A DNA stretch of 64,000 bases, taken from assembly GCA_002914805.1 (NCBI GenBank), contig JXTB01000003.1, forward strand, positions 1,533,981 to 1,597,980, read 5' to 3'. Below, piece by piece: positions 1-12,216 of the stretch (its first letter is position 1; each line of letters opens with the position of its first letter). Made by a program: the position numbers and the translations under genes. Under the pieces are notes generated by a model. It was not told the DNA's origin. It did not search any database and saw only the letters and a list, made by a program, of their open reading frames with translations. The stretch is from Parasponia andersonii. Lineage: Eukaryota > Streptophyta > Magnoliopsida > Rosales > Cannabaceae.

Positions 1-1675
1 AACAAAAAAAGAATAAAAAGTAGTATTTGTCGATAGATCTGTGGCATGAAAGCATTATAAGATAGCTATGAAATTGTGGAGATGAAAGCATTTGCATAAG
101 AGACACAAATAGTTGACTTGGTGAAATGAAAAGGACTTAATTAGACTTGCACCAAATCAATGTTGGAAAATCAGTAAGAGTAGTTAGGATTTCTTTTAAC
201 ATTGATGTTTGATTTGGTCTCTATGTCAACACTAATGTCATTATTAGTTAGTTTCCAGTACTAACGTTTATATTGCCAGTAATTGGGACCTTTTTTTTAA
301 CCAATCATTTACAAATCTTTTATATTTTTCCCCTTCCTATTAGACATGATTGGTTTCTGTGTCAAAATTTGATTACTACCAAAATGATGACTGAGGTTGC
401 GTTTGGAATAAGCGAATGGATACAAATACACAAAACAAGTGCCAATAATTAATAGGGAAAAAAAAAAAAAAAAAGCTCCAGTCTTAGATAAATTATTTCT
501 CAAAGATGGTTGCCAGCACAACTAAGAGGATATAAATATCAAAATTTTCAATCCTCACCTAACAATGCAGGCCCCTTTTCTCTAAATTTTAAGTGGCAGG
601 AGTGGATCAACTCGTGTCTATATTTCTTGCTCAAAACATGACTAAAAGTGGGGAAGTTCTTGTTTTTCTTTATCAAACTGTATTCTTTATATATTCTTTG
701 TTGGTTGAAGGGCAATATTCCTCTTCTCCTAAAGACAATACTGTATATAAACACATGTATATATGATGCGTACAAATAAGGCCAATTAAGATAAGAAGTC
801 ACAGGATGAGTATTGGCTTTCGATGTTGCTTATTCTCTCATGTCATCATATGAGTACAATCAGGAGTGGCGTTGTTCAGCACTATTGTTTGCATTGCATG
901 AAACGGTCATCGATTATCACATATAATATAACACGTATGATATATATTTTACTAATCTTATAGTTTTCCACGTATGTGAAACTGTCTTTAAGCATTGTTT
1001 TTCTTAATAAAACAGCTCAGCTTGAAAATGCACAGCCAACGCTACTATGAAAGTTGAAAAGTTGGTGTTCTTTAATAATTCACAAGCTTGCATAATTCTT
1101 TTCTTTACCAAAAAAGAGAAAAAGAAAAAGAGGAAAAAGAAAACTCTCATATTACAATTAGTCAAATAAAATCACAGTTAGTCACAAACTAAAATATACA
1201 TATCAAGATCTAGGAGAGAAAGTTCACTATACTAACTAAAATATACATATCAAGATTTAGGAGAGAAAGTTCACTATACTTAAGACTTATTGTCGACTTA
1301 GCTCGATTATAAACACTAACATGTCCCCAACCCAAAAAAAAAAAAAAGAAAAAAAAAAAAGCGCTCAAGGCTGGTCGAGCTTAGTTAAGGGCTGCATATA
1401 TTAAAAAGGGTTGGTCCTACAACTTCATGACAAGCACGTTCAGTAATAGCACCCCACAAAAGCTTCTTTTTTTAAAAATAAATAAATAAATAAAATAAAA
1501 AGATTAAATAGCAAAAAAAAAAAAAAAAAGAAAAAAGGAAAAAAAAAAAAAAAAAAAAAGAGAAAGGCAAAGCAAAGCAGAGTAGAGTATAACAAGAATG
1601 GCCCCCGAAGCCCAAAATCTACAAATTTGTTCGAGTCCCTAATTTCTTTCTTCTTCTGTTTATAATAATAATTGG
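1..1675. other. Intergenic, AT-rich, no gene seen
   Basis: No convincing coding region on either strand; the open frames at 309-521 and 548-802 (minus) are low-complexity and resemble no family I know. It holds long A tracts near 1334-1360 and 1513-1560 and a perfect-looking 47-bp tandem pair at 1187-1280. The last hundred bases before 1712 are the likely promoter and 5' UTR of the stress-type gene, with a TATA-like ATAATAATAATT around 1660-1672. Confidence 0.6.
1187..1280. repeat. 47-bp direct tandem duplication (2 copies)
   Basis: Copies at 1187-1233 and 1234-1280 begin AACTAAAATATACAT and end TTCACTATACT. I see one difference, C at 1210 against T at 1257. The near identity implies a recent local duplication. 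Confidence 0.9.
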
Positions 1676-1711
1676 GTGGTCTCTCTTATTACCAACCAGC
1701 AGTCTCAAGAA

Positions 1712-2974
1712 ATGGGCAGAACAGGTCCAAAGTTGCCGAGCTTCTGCCTCAACAGGATTAGGCCTCTAGTTCGAGTTCGATCTCCAACTATTCAGCAAAA
1801 GTTCCCAGTGAACTCTGTGAAAGCTGAACACGTAAGTCAGGGACCAAATGGAGGTCATGTTGGGGAAGAGAAAACAGAAAATGGAGCCAAACCCAGTTCG
1901 GGAATTGGAAGAAAAATCATGATTGTGGTTGACTCTACTTTTGAAGCTAAAGGGGCTCTTCAATGGGCTCTCTCTCATACTGTTCAGACTCAGGATAAGC
2001 TTCTTCTGCTCCATGTTACCAAACAGAGTTCCAAAAAAGGTTTTGCAGGCTTTTTATTTTTTTATTTATTTATTTTTATATATATATATATATATCAAGT
2101 TTAATTGGTTTGAAAAGTTTAGTGTGATTGATTAATGTTTTGGAACAGGGACAAAGGAAGATTTGAGTGAGGAGAGAGCTCCAAGGGCATATGAGCTTGT
2201 ATACTCTCTTAAGAATATGTGTCAATCAAAGAGACCTGAGGTGAGTCTAATGTTAAGCAGTTGAGATTATTAGTACTATAATTAAACACCCAGTAATGAA
2301 TTATGGTTCTTAATCTTTATGTCACTAGTTTTGTTACAGCTTCTTGAGCTTTGTATATGCATATATAGACGTAGACTTAATGTGGGTTTTTAATAAGAGC
2401 CTGTATATATAACGACAACCCTGGAAACAAAGCAGAGGATCACCATTTTTCTGTTACAATAGTCTAAATTTTTTATGCAGAAAAGCTCATATGCTGTTGC
2501 ATCTTTGAATGAATAAAGCCTATCTTGATGACCCTTAAATGATCATTTAAGTCCTTTTCTTTTCCTTCCTTTATCTAGATTATTTCATAAACTGATTAGT
2601 TTTATAAAAAGGAGGACATTGTTTATGGGAAAAAGGACAATGTTTTGGGGGTTAATATGGTCCCTTGACAGGTGGAAGTTGATGTTTTGGTGGTAGAGGG
2701 GAAGGAGAAGGGCCCAACGATAGTGGAAGAAGCGAAAAAGCAAGGTGTGGATCTCTTAGTTTTGGGCCAAAAAAAGCGGTCCACGACGTGGCGACTTCTA
2801 ATGATGTGGGCCGCGGGCCACCGTGTCACCGCCGCTGGCGGTGGCGGCAGCGCCGTGGAGTACTGCATTCAAAACGCCACTTGCATGGCCATAGCCGTGA
2901 GGAGGAAAAACAGACGTCTAGGAGGGTACTTGATCACTACCAAACGACACAAAGATTTTTGGCTCTTGGCTTAA
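1712..2974 (+). CDS. Universal stress protein / adenine nucleotide alpha hydrolase-like protein
   Basis: Three exons: 1712-2039, 2149-2240 and 2672-2974. They join in frame (phases 1 and 0) at GT-AG introns and give 240 residues. The start at 1712 (MGRTGPKLPS) is preferred over an in-frame ATG at 1676 because plant relatives begin with a short basic leader. Residues 1-67 look like a poorly ordered leader. Residues 68-103 (KIMIVVDSTFEAKGALQWAL, then LLLLHV) form the first beta strand, loop and helix of the USP Rossmann-like fold. Exon 3 holds the EEAKKQGVDLLVLGQKK strand and the closing AVEYCIQNATCMAIAV strand. The glycine-rich ATP loop (GxxGx9GS/T) is not clean: here it reads AAGHRVTAAGGGGSAVEY, so nucleotide binding is uncertain. 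In this family the fold acts in stress signalling, but no specific role can be read here. It is a single gene with no related neighbour. Confidence 0.85.
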
Positions 2975-5900
2975 AAGTAACTTTAAAAAAAAAAAGTACT
3001 TATGCATAATGTTTTACATATAATATAGTGAGAATTTTGATGGGTTTTTTTTTTTTTTTGGTTATTTAATTTATTATTATCATTAATATTTTTGTGAAGA
3101 TGGAAAGTTCTAACCATATTTATGACTACATCATGAAATGATCCAATGTCGTTTTGTGTATTGTTTGTGTATATAATAAAGCATATTGAAGATTAATGAT
3201 TGTGGGGACTGGTGTGGTGAATTTTGACCATATATGAAGTAGTCTTAAGTGTCAATTTCTCTCTTGGTATCTTATTTTTGGGGTGGGACAGTGGGTCAAT
3301 GCCAGGGACTTCACGTGGTCCTAAAAGCTGGCCTTCGCCGGAGACAAACAACTCGTTGCTGGGACATGTTAATTGTTAAGGGACACGTAAGTTTTATCTA
3401 CCTGAATATATAGAATCTGCCTTTGTCGATATCGATTGTCAGTGCCAATGATGGTGAGCTTTGGTTCCAGTATAAAGGTAATATATGTTCATTGTTTTAT
3501 TTATTAGATAATGTTTTATATGTTTACTAAGAACAAGTAGAAGGAAAGAAGTGAGCGAAATCCTTGTAATTTCAGTGGTTGATCTGCTTATATCTACCTT
3601 ATTCTAAAGTATTACGTTGAAATTAGCACGGAACGATACAGGTTTTAGAGTAATATGCACTACTTTATTTAACACATATACATTAGATTCGATTTTTTTT
3701 TTTGGAAAAAAAAAAAAGAACATTAACTAAGGATTATTTGAAAAAGTTTTCATTTGCATTATGTTTGTGAGAAAAAAACGCGTGTTCCGATACTTATTTT
3801 TCATTTTATTATAATTTTTTTTTTTTGACGCTTTGTTTTTTACTAATTTTATTTGATATATGTAATACACAATATAAAGACACGTCGTTTCCAATCAAGC
3901 CCAAAGGATAGAGAACAATAAATAATTTTGATTATGAACGACATGTAGTTTCTCTGCCTTGTACCATCATGCGACAACAAATTTATAAACTACGAACGAA
4001 ACGATAATTGTAATGGTAGACGACATGTCGGTTTACAACCTAAACTAGATAACTAAAATATAAAGAAAGGAAATGTCTCTTGAATCAAAAGAACATCGTA
4101 ATTAACGCTTCATTTCGTGGAGATGACTTTTGAGGTGAAGATAGAAGTGTGAAAGGAGAGCTACAATTCTTTGTTCGGCAAGAGGGAATGAAGGAAGGAG
4201 AGAAGCGAAGGGGTGATATGATCCCTCTCAGCCTACCAAATCTAATTGGTTTTATTTGGAAGGATTAGAAGATTGAAGAAAAGAGTGGGCAATTGACAAA
4301 TTTATTTTTAATTTAATTCTCACAAAATTAATTAATAAAATATAATAATTTAATAAATAAATACTCTTCATCTTACTATCTATTTTTCTTATTAAACAAT
4401 TTAATTGATTGATTGTTACTTTGATTTTTTTTTCTTTTAGCTATTTATCCCTCTTACTCTTTTTTATTCCTATCACAAAACTTTTAGAATGTAATTGTCC
4501 TATTGACAGTAATGGGCTTTGTAACGTAATTGTAATTCTTTAATTGGGTTCATTCCTTTATTTAGTTTGGTTTTAAATATCTGAAAGTTCATTACAATTG
4601 TAATAACAATTTACATAAACAAATGAAAAGTTTTTCCTAAAATAGGGGGACTTCTAAGGTACGATATAGGAAAAAATGTGTATCAACAAGCCTAGCTCTA
4701 TCTGTTTTGATTGGACAAGAAAGTCTTGGGTGGCTCACATAATCTATGTTGCTGAAGTTGAGCATTTTAGCGGATCTTTTATATGCTACTAGGCTATTTA
4801 ACATTATTCTTGTGGGTCGTATATTTAGTGGTTTCAAATGATTAAGGGTTTTCATAATATCACTGGATAGAAGCAGGTTGCAGAAGCTATAGGTGGATCA
4901 TATTGGAGGCGAACATAGCTGGTGGCCTGAAAGTCGCTGGTACGGTCGAAAGTTCGAGGTGGAAATTCTAGTACTAATTAGGTTTTATTATTTGTGTGAG
5001 GGGATTTAGGTTTGGGGTTAGTTATTAATAGTAGGATTTGGGAAAAAAAAATTTAGTTTTCGGGTCCTAATTTTTAATTGAAATGTATGGATCATTCCAG
5101 AGCTGAGTTGATGTTCCTGGTGGATTAAATAGTGTTGCAATAGTAGTAGATAGTATATTGTGTTTGCCAATTTGTTTTTTAACTACTAATGATGTAATTG
5201 TACTGGTCGTGTCAATAAGAAATTGCAGTGAATAATCGATGGCAGAAGAAAGTATATGTTTATCTATTATTAATAATAATTATTTGACACTCAATGTACC
5301 GAATTAACAAGATAATTCATCATCGGATCTCTCGTCGCAAAATCTTGTATTCAAGACAAAATATACACATAAATAATACTTATTTAACTTTTAATTGCTA
5401 CACAATAAAATACAAAGCCATTATATGCACGGCGTCGCTTTTAGGGCTTTCAACAATGTAATTCTCTGTTTCACTAGGGTACTAAAATAGAAGCAATTTA
5501 AGACCATTTTTACCTAATCGTATGGCCAAAGAAGCTCCGTGTATTGATATACCTTTTTACTATATTGTATCTTAGAAATCCCCTCTAAAATAAACGGGGT
5601 AAATACGCATTACATTAGAGCCTATATTTCACTTTCCCCTAATTACCCATTCTTTTTTCTTTGACTTGTATTAGCCGTTGTTGTCTTCATCGTGAAGATA
5701 AGCACGTCCTAGGGTCTCAATAAATGGGTCTCAGTTTTGTATTATAATATATTGATGTCTTGCAAAAAAAAATCAACTTTTATACTAATTATTTATCTAA
5801 CTTTCATTAGTAAAGGTAAATTAGTCTATATAAAATTGATTTCATTCCATTAAATAATAAACCAAACATAATAATTACGATTGAATTCCAATATGTTTAC

Positions 5901-7139
5901 CAAATTAATGAATCAATTTCTTTTTTAATTCCATTTCTATTATCATTCTATTCTACTTTCCATTACCATTCTTATTTTAATTTTACTTTGCATTCCATTA
6001 CCATTCTTATTTTATTTTTACTTTGCAGCGAAACACCACCTTAAGGTTATATTCATTTTGACGACTAAAACTTCGTAATATGTATTGATATATGTTTTTG
6101 TATGAATTTTGACCCAGAACTTTAAAGTTTCTCATTCAATTATCACGATCTATTTTATTTTTTAAATTAAGTTCCAGTTATGGTCCATGAATTCTTCTCT
6201 CTCTTTTTAATGTCTCGATCCCGACTTATGATGCATAACAAAATTGTTCTGAAGCCAAGATAACACATGGTTTAGAGTTTAATTAATTTCAAAGTTCATA
6301 GTCAAAAATAATATTGGTCAAATCGGGGCCAAAAGTTGAAAAAGTGAAAATATGGATACTCATAAGTTACACGAAAACTCTTGCAACAAATGATGTACAT
6401 CAAATTTATATTACACAATTACAAAGGGATGACCACCTCTGTCACAGCCACATATTAGGTTCCAGCAATATGCTGCCATACCTTGGCTATCTTTCTGCTC
6501 AAACTTGAACTATAAAATACCTAAAATGTTCTTACATATATTTCAAAAATCTATAACCAATTTCTTTAAAAATAAAAAATAAAAAGAAAATCAGACTACT
6601 TTCTTTTGTTCTTTCTTTTTTTTTTTTCTCCAGATTATAAAAAAATGTTGGCATTTTGTTTTCTGGAAAATATCAATATCCTAAAAATATTACTGTCATT
6701 TTGATAAAAAGTTAGTTAAAAATTTGATCATAGAGAGAGAGAGTTTTTCTTTTAATGTTTCATAAAATAGAGGTAATACTTTTGGATTTTATGAGAGAAT
6801 ATAGAATTTTTTTTATGAGACAACGAGATATTTAGCTAAAGCAAAAAGGCTTGTATTTTATATTATTTATAGTACAAATAACAATGAAAGAACGAAAGAG
6901 TAGTTGGACTATTAAAACGATGTGAGGTTTCATCAACATTGGACTTTTATTATAAATGACATGTCTTTTCTGTCGCAAACAAAGTGATTCTTGTTGCAAA
7001 AAAAAAAAAAAAAAGGGTGGGGTGGGGGCCAAAGGTGGTTTAAAGGCATTTTAGGTCATTTTGTAAAATATATTCCACTAATGTACCCAATAAAACCCTA
7101 GCTAATGCGGCTTTCTTCTTCTTCGAATATTTGAACTCT
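2975..7139. other. Long AT-rich intergenic stretch
   Basis: No gene is supported. The first few hundred bases carry the 3' UTR of the stress-type gene. Homopolymer A/T tracts are common (3040-3058, 3690-3717, 6995-7014), and a 35-bp tandem pair lies near 5960. Short open frames at 4637-4855 (minus), 6314-6508 (plus) and 6832-7032 (minus) have no recognisable domain or coding character. Confidence 0.5.
5960..6027. repeat. ~35-bp tandem duplication
   Basis: Two adjacent copies of a unit beginning CCATTACCATTCTTATTTTA and ending TTTACTTTGCA, at about 5960-5994 and 5995-6027. The second has one T for A change. The CATTACCATT theme also occurs just upstream, so this may be the edge of a small degraded transposon, but no terminal inverted repeat was found. 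Confidence 0.7.
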
Positions 7140-7440
7140 AACATGGTCCTGTCCTTGGGGTGGAAACTATAGCAAACATCATGGCTGACTCAACTTAAAA
7201 CGAGGCCTTAGGCGAAGACATGATTAATGTTTTATATAAATTAGACCACGGAGAACCAATTTTACTTTTTCCCTATAAGGGACTATAAACAAGCTAATAA
7301 ATCTATTATATTTATAAGAAATATTGTAACAAGTAAAGTTTTTATAACGATAGTTAAAGTATTCATGATGTTATAATTTAATTATTCATCTTCAAATATA
7401 GCAAATTAAGCTGTGTATATGTAATAATGTGTATATAATA
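7140..7440. repeat. Diverged copy of the segment at 19350-19645
   Basis: Shared blocks in the same order include GGCGAA..ACGTGATT/GACATGATT, a TTTTTCCCTAT..GGACTATAAA block, AAATCTATTATATTT.TAAGAAAT, and TTTAATTATT.ATCTTCAAAT..AGCAAATTAA. The two copies flank the gypsy element. The pair is either an old segmental duplication or two copies of an unidentified repeat. Confidence 0.7.
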
Positions 7441-8232
7441 GAGGCCTCTGGTACACACGTTGAAATAACTTTATGAACAAAGTCAGCAGACATAATCTCA
7501 ACCGCCTTGCTGGCAGCATCAATACTATCTCGGTTAAAGACAAGGGTTTCAAAGGGCCAATTGTCTTACTCTTGAGCCAACCTTTAGGTTAAGAAATTTC
7601 ATAAAATATGCTCTGAAAGAGTCTTATTTACGACCATATCACTATATCAATAAAACTTCAAAAAATATGAGTAGACTTCTAAGAAAAGACTTAATTACCC
7701 TCAAAATATTTCAACTTTTATCTATACTTTAGGGTTTAGACCTAGCTTTCTTTCATTTTTTCTCATTCTTTCCTTTCTCTTCTTCTATGTTTTCTCTCAA
7801 TTTTTAATCTTCTCTCAACTAAATAATTTTCTTAACGATCAAAGCTTAATTAACATTAGAGAAACGTAATGAGTAAAGTTTAAAATAGTTAGTATTTAAA
7901 TTTCAAGATGTTCTATAATAGATTCTATATTAAAAATAAAATTTCGATTCATTTCTATGAATTTTTAGGAATTTGGACTAATTTCCCTGACGAACATCAA
8001 AACATTTCGATGAAATTTGATACCATTTTGATGAAGTATGTTTTTCTAATGGAATCTAAAAAATTAAGTATGGCCATTGAAATGATATCGAAATAGCATC
8101 GAATTATAATCGAATTTCATCAGATTATATTATAAAAATACACTTCATCAAAATAACATCGAATTATTATCGAAATTCATCGTAATGCATCGAATTTCTT
8201 TAAATTCCTTTATGAAAACACATTAATTTGAA
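7441..8232. other. AT-rich intergenic DNA with repeated CATCGAA words
   Basis: No gene seen. From about 7940 to 8220 short words of the type CATCGAAATT/CATCGAATTA recur irregularly. The same theme resumes immediately after the gypsy element (18231-18290), so the element was inserted inside this stretch. Confidence 0.5.
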
Positions 8233-8237
8233 ATTGT

Positions 8238-10582
8238 TATGATATTCCGAATTCTAAATCAACATCCAAGTCCTCACATAATCAAATCGCCGATAATAGC
8301 ATTATTACATAACATTTCATTTTTAGCATATTAATACATTTATTTGTGTATAGTTTTGCGTATCCATTTTTACTATATTTGTTATTTTATAATCTTTACT
8401 TATGAAATAATTTTTGCGGTGAAATGCTCAAAAAATGCTTATTAGCACAAGTCAATGTGTTTAAGTCTATTTTTTTTTTTTAAAGTCATTTTGCTTGTCA
8501 TATTGCTAAACATACTTGAATTACTGAGTTAATTAATAACCATTTTATAAGTGTTGAAACTATTGGAGTTTTTTTTTTTTTTTGCATTCAATATGAGTTA
8601 TTGAGATTTTTTTTATGACATCTAGATATTCCAATTTATATATTTTGGCATGAATCCACGTCTATTTGCTTTTAATATCTTAGACGTAAAATTCATACGA
8701 GTTATTTCTTTGTACTGTCAATTTTATTTTTGTAATATTATAATAGCTTTAAAAAATATTAATATATTTAGGCCAACTTTAGTTAAGTCAGTTGATTTCC
8801 TAAATAGACTTATATGTCTATGTTTCTCCACCGCCAACTATATGTTCTCCGAACATCTCATCCTTAGTCAATTAGAAGTCTATCCTATTTCTCTAATCGT
8901 ACACCTCACACAATTATATTAGTAAACTTCCTTCAGAATCTCAAAAATAATTTATCTATGTAGTTTGAATCCCAATATTTAGTATTACCTTTTGATATAT
9001 ATTTGATTAGTTGCTAATTTTGTTGTTAATTGTGAGAGCATGTATATTAACATGTTTATATTATTAGTCTTCGTACCAATATTTGAGAAAGCTACGACTA
9101 TTTTGATTTTTTTTAACATGGTTTTGTATACGTTTGAGAGTTCTTCATGATTCTTGAAAGCTTAGATGTTGGTGTAATAAATTATTAATATCCGTATATG
9201 TGTACTTGTGTGTATACGAGGATAAGGAAAATAGGTTATCTATAAACTTAAGAGGAGTTTTAACTAAACCTGGTTCAAGTATTTGACTCTAATTTTGAAT
9301 CCTTTGTCCTTGAGTTATTTAATTTTGTTTTACATTAGAAGTGGGCAATTAATTTGTATATTATCTAACTATTTTATTGATATGATTATATCATTTTAAA
9401 AAAAAAAAAAAGAAATGCTTAGTGAAGGTCTAAGGAAAAACATTTAATCCTGTAGAATTATAGGTGATGAATTTGATTAATCATATTATTTAATCAAATA
9501 TTAATTGTATGATTACATATTTACGTTATAAGCTTCGGAAGTTACATATTTGATGAATCAACTATTGATTTATAAATTTGATTTTAATAGGTCAATTAAC
9601 TTTATTTATGTTGTTATGTTTATTCCTTTTTTTTTTTGGTTCTAATCAATGATTCATTTTCTTGCTTGAAATTATATGCGAAATAATTTATTTATTTTTG
9701 AGATAAGTTTTGTTTTAAAGCATTAATTATAATAGTGTCACTTGGTTAGTAATGAAAGGAAATTGTTATTTGAAAATATTCGGACACATCACTTGTGCCT
9801 CGACCATATAGCATTTCACAAAAAATTACGTAGAATTTTGAAATAGAGATAAATAACGTCACACCTGCAATATAAGAAATTCTTTAGTTTTGTGAATCTG
9901 TGGAATCTGTGGATATATATACATACGTATAAGTTATTCAACTTTACATGAGACATAAAATACGTGGTGTATTTATATTGCCTGAAGAGTATTGGTGAAT
10001 TGAGTGTGATGGACATCTGTTTTATACAGAGGGAAAACTTTAGGGTGTGGAACCTCCATATAGCTCATGATATATGACATGTTTTTTGAGTGGCTTAGTA
10101 TGTAATTCATGGTCTTATTAGACAATATAATATGCACAAGGATCCTAATTATATGATTATTTATTTTATATTATATGCGTTTTGCATTTGCATACATTAT
10201 TTATTGAGTTTCATACTCAAAAATATTCTTACGTTGTAGAGGGTACAAATGATATGTGAGTTTAGAGGAGAAGTGCTGACTTTTTGATCGTAGCTTATGT
10301 ATATAAGTATTTTGACGCTGTAGTTTTTCGATTAAGGATTTTGTACCCATTTTAAGTGGGTATATATTATGTAATAAGAGGCCCATTTTATGAGTATGTA
10401 TATACATATACATTATACTATACATAATTACGAGTAGAGTTTTCTTTTTTCTTCAAAAAAGTTTAATAAAGTTTTAGATTTTTTCCTAGTTTATCAGTTC
10501 TAAGTTGAGTAAAGTCTTCTGATCTTACTAAATATTTATACAAATATCATTACGTATGTATGTGAAATTGGGGGATATTACA
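8238..10582 (+). repeat. 5' LTR of the gypsy element
   Basis: It starts TATGATATTCCG (the 3' LTR has TGTGATATTCCA) and ends GGGGATATTACA directly before the primer site. Its 2345 bp match the 3' LTR along its length once the nested solo LTR and a ~125-bp repeat-bearing segment are removed from the latter. Short open frames inside it (for example 8650-8922) recur in the other LTR and are not genes. Confidence 0.93.
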
Positions 10583-10584
10583 GT

Positions 10585-10596
10585 TGGTATCAGAGC
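10585..10596 (+). other. Primer binding site (tRNA-iMet type)
   Basis: TGGTATCAGAGC starts two bases after the 5' LTR end. It is the usual plant LTR-element complement of the 3' end of initiator methionine tRNA, where minus-strand DNA synthesis begins. Confidence 0.9.
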
Positions 10597-10741
10597 TTGT
10601 ATTTAAAATAATTCTAAAGATCGCTCATGTACACACGTTATGAAGGAAGAAAAGCCTCACTCCTCTATAAGTATTGGTCATATATTTGATATCTATTATT
10701 GTTTTATAATTGCATTCCATATTTGCTAATGATTATTATTA

Positions 10742-11640
10742 GTGCCTCAGCAAAGGCAAAATGCTAGTAAAAGTGATAGGGATAGATTCAGGAAACTCCA
10801 GCCTCCGACTTTTGATGACAGGGTTTATCGAATACAAGTTGAGCAGTGGATTAGGACAGCTGAGTGGATGCTAGCTCATGCCAAAGTTCCTGATGCAGAT
10901 AAAGTCCCTTGTACTAGTTTTATATTGAGACATCATGCTGAGTATTTATGGGATAGTATGACCACTATTCATGATGTCACTACTATGACTTGGGAACAGT
11001 TTTGAGAGTTTTTCTATGGAAAGTATTTTACTGATGCCATGAGAGCTAGTAGAATGGTAGAGTTTGCCAATCTAAAACAGAGAGAGATGTCTCTTATAGA
11101 ATACATCTGCAAGTTTGACGAGTTATCATGATATGCACCTCACATGATTACCACCAATGAGCTTAAGGTAGATCAGTTTATGCAAAGTCTGAGGACAACT
11201 ATTGCCAGGAACTTAAAATTAGGTGGAATTCAAAGAGTACTATTTTGCTCAAATTGCAAACATGGCATTAGGTATTGAGCAAGCAGAGAAAGATGTTTTA
11301 GATGAGAAAAAGATTAGAAGAGAAGAAAAGGCTTGAGAGATGCAAAAGGGTTTCAGACCTAGTTTTCAGAGACATAGAGGAGGATAGGTCCAAATTCAAT
11401 GTTCTCATGATATGAAGAAAAAGGGAGCTCAAATTTAACAGACTCGATCTATTTAGGATAAGCATCCTACGACTGACCAGTGGATTACTACTACTACTAT
11501 ACCACCTTACCCATCATGTGAGAAGAATCATTCTAGAGCGTGCCTTAAGGGTGCAGGCTATGCTATAAATATGGTAAAAGTGGTTATTTTTAATAAGAAT
11601 TGCCCTGAAATAAAAAATGATTAGAAGAAATCTGGTGGTA
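10742..11640 (+). pseudogene. Gypsy gag remnant
   Basis: The readable frame at 10742-11005 has the start of a retrotransposon gag domain (LQPPTFDDRVYRIQVEQWIR, then AEYLWDSM). It is cut by TGA at 11003. The next block carries EFFYGKYFTDAMRASRMVEF and LKQREMSLIEYICKFDELS before another stop. Near 11520-11610 a decayed CCHC knuckle can be made out (HSRACLKGAG, then NCP). The normal product is the nucleocapsid/particle protein; this copy cannot make it. Confidence 0.85.
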
Positions 11641-11651
11641 GGCTGTATGCT

Positions 11652-12095
11652 ATGACTGAGACAGAGACAGATACTGGACTTGAGACTGAGGCAAACCTAT
11701 CAGTTGCCACAGGTGAGATATTAATTTCTAGCATTATAGCTCATGCATTAAGATATTTAGGATCCATGCATTCACATGCATCACTAATATTTGTGAGGAG
11801 ATTAGGTCGTCCTACAGATCAAATGAGTACTCTATTTGGCACTATACCTCCCTCTGGAGAGGTTATATATTCAAACAAAATTTTGAGAGCTTTTCCTATT
11901 ATGGTGGATGATAGAGAGTTATTTACAGACTTAATTGTGCTTGATTTAGGTGACTATGAAATCATTTTGGGTATGGATTGTCTGTCAAAGTATTTTGCTA
12001 AGATTGACTATAAGAAGAAATTGGTGACATTTCATCCTCCTAATGCCGACCAATTCTACTTGTGGGTACTCAATATAAAACCAAGTTTCCTTTGA
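11652..12095 (+). pseudogene. Gypsy aspartic protease remnant
   Basis: An open frame of 147 codons lies between gag and RT. The C-terminal part LIVLDLGDYEIILGMDCLSK is the conserved region downstream of the protease in plant gypsy polyproteins. The catalytic DSGAS-type motif expected near its N-terminal part is not intact (SHASLIFVRR instead). It ends just before the RT region. Confidence 0.75.
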
Positions 12096-12216
12096 TTTCA
12101 ACTATGAAAGCTAAAAAATTATTAGAAAAATATGGTATAGGATATTTAGGCAGTGTTTTTGATATATCTATTGAGTAGAAGTTGAGCTTAAAAGATGCGC
12201 TAGTTGTGCAGAATTT

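Noticed and set aside
4637-4855. 72-codon minus-strand frame
   Set aside because: No domain, no splice or promoter context, low-confidence composition.
8650-8922. 90-codon frame
   Set aside because: Inside the gypsy LTR; the matching LTR region has a different frame.
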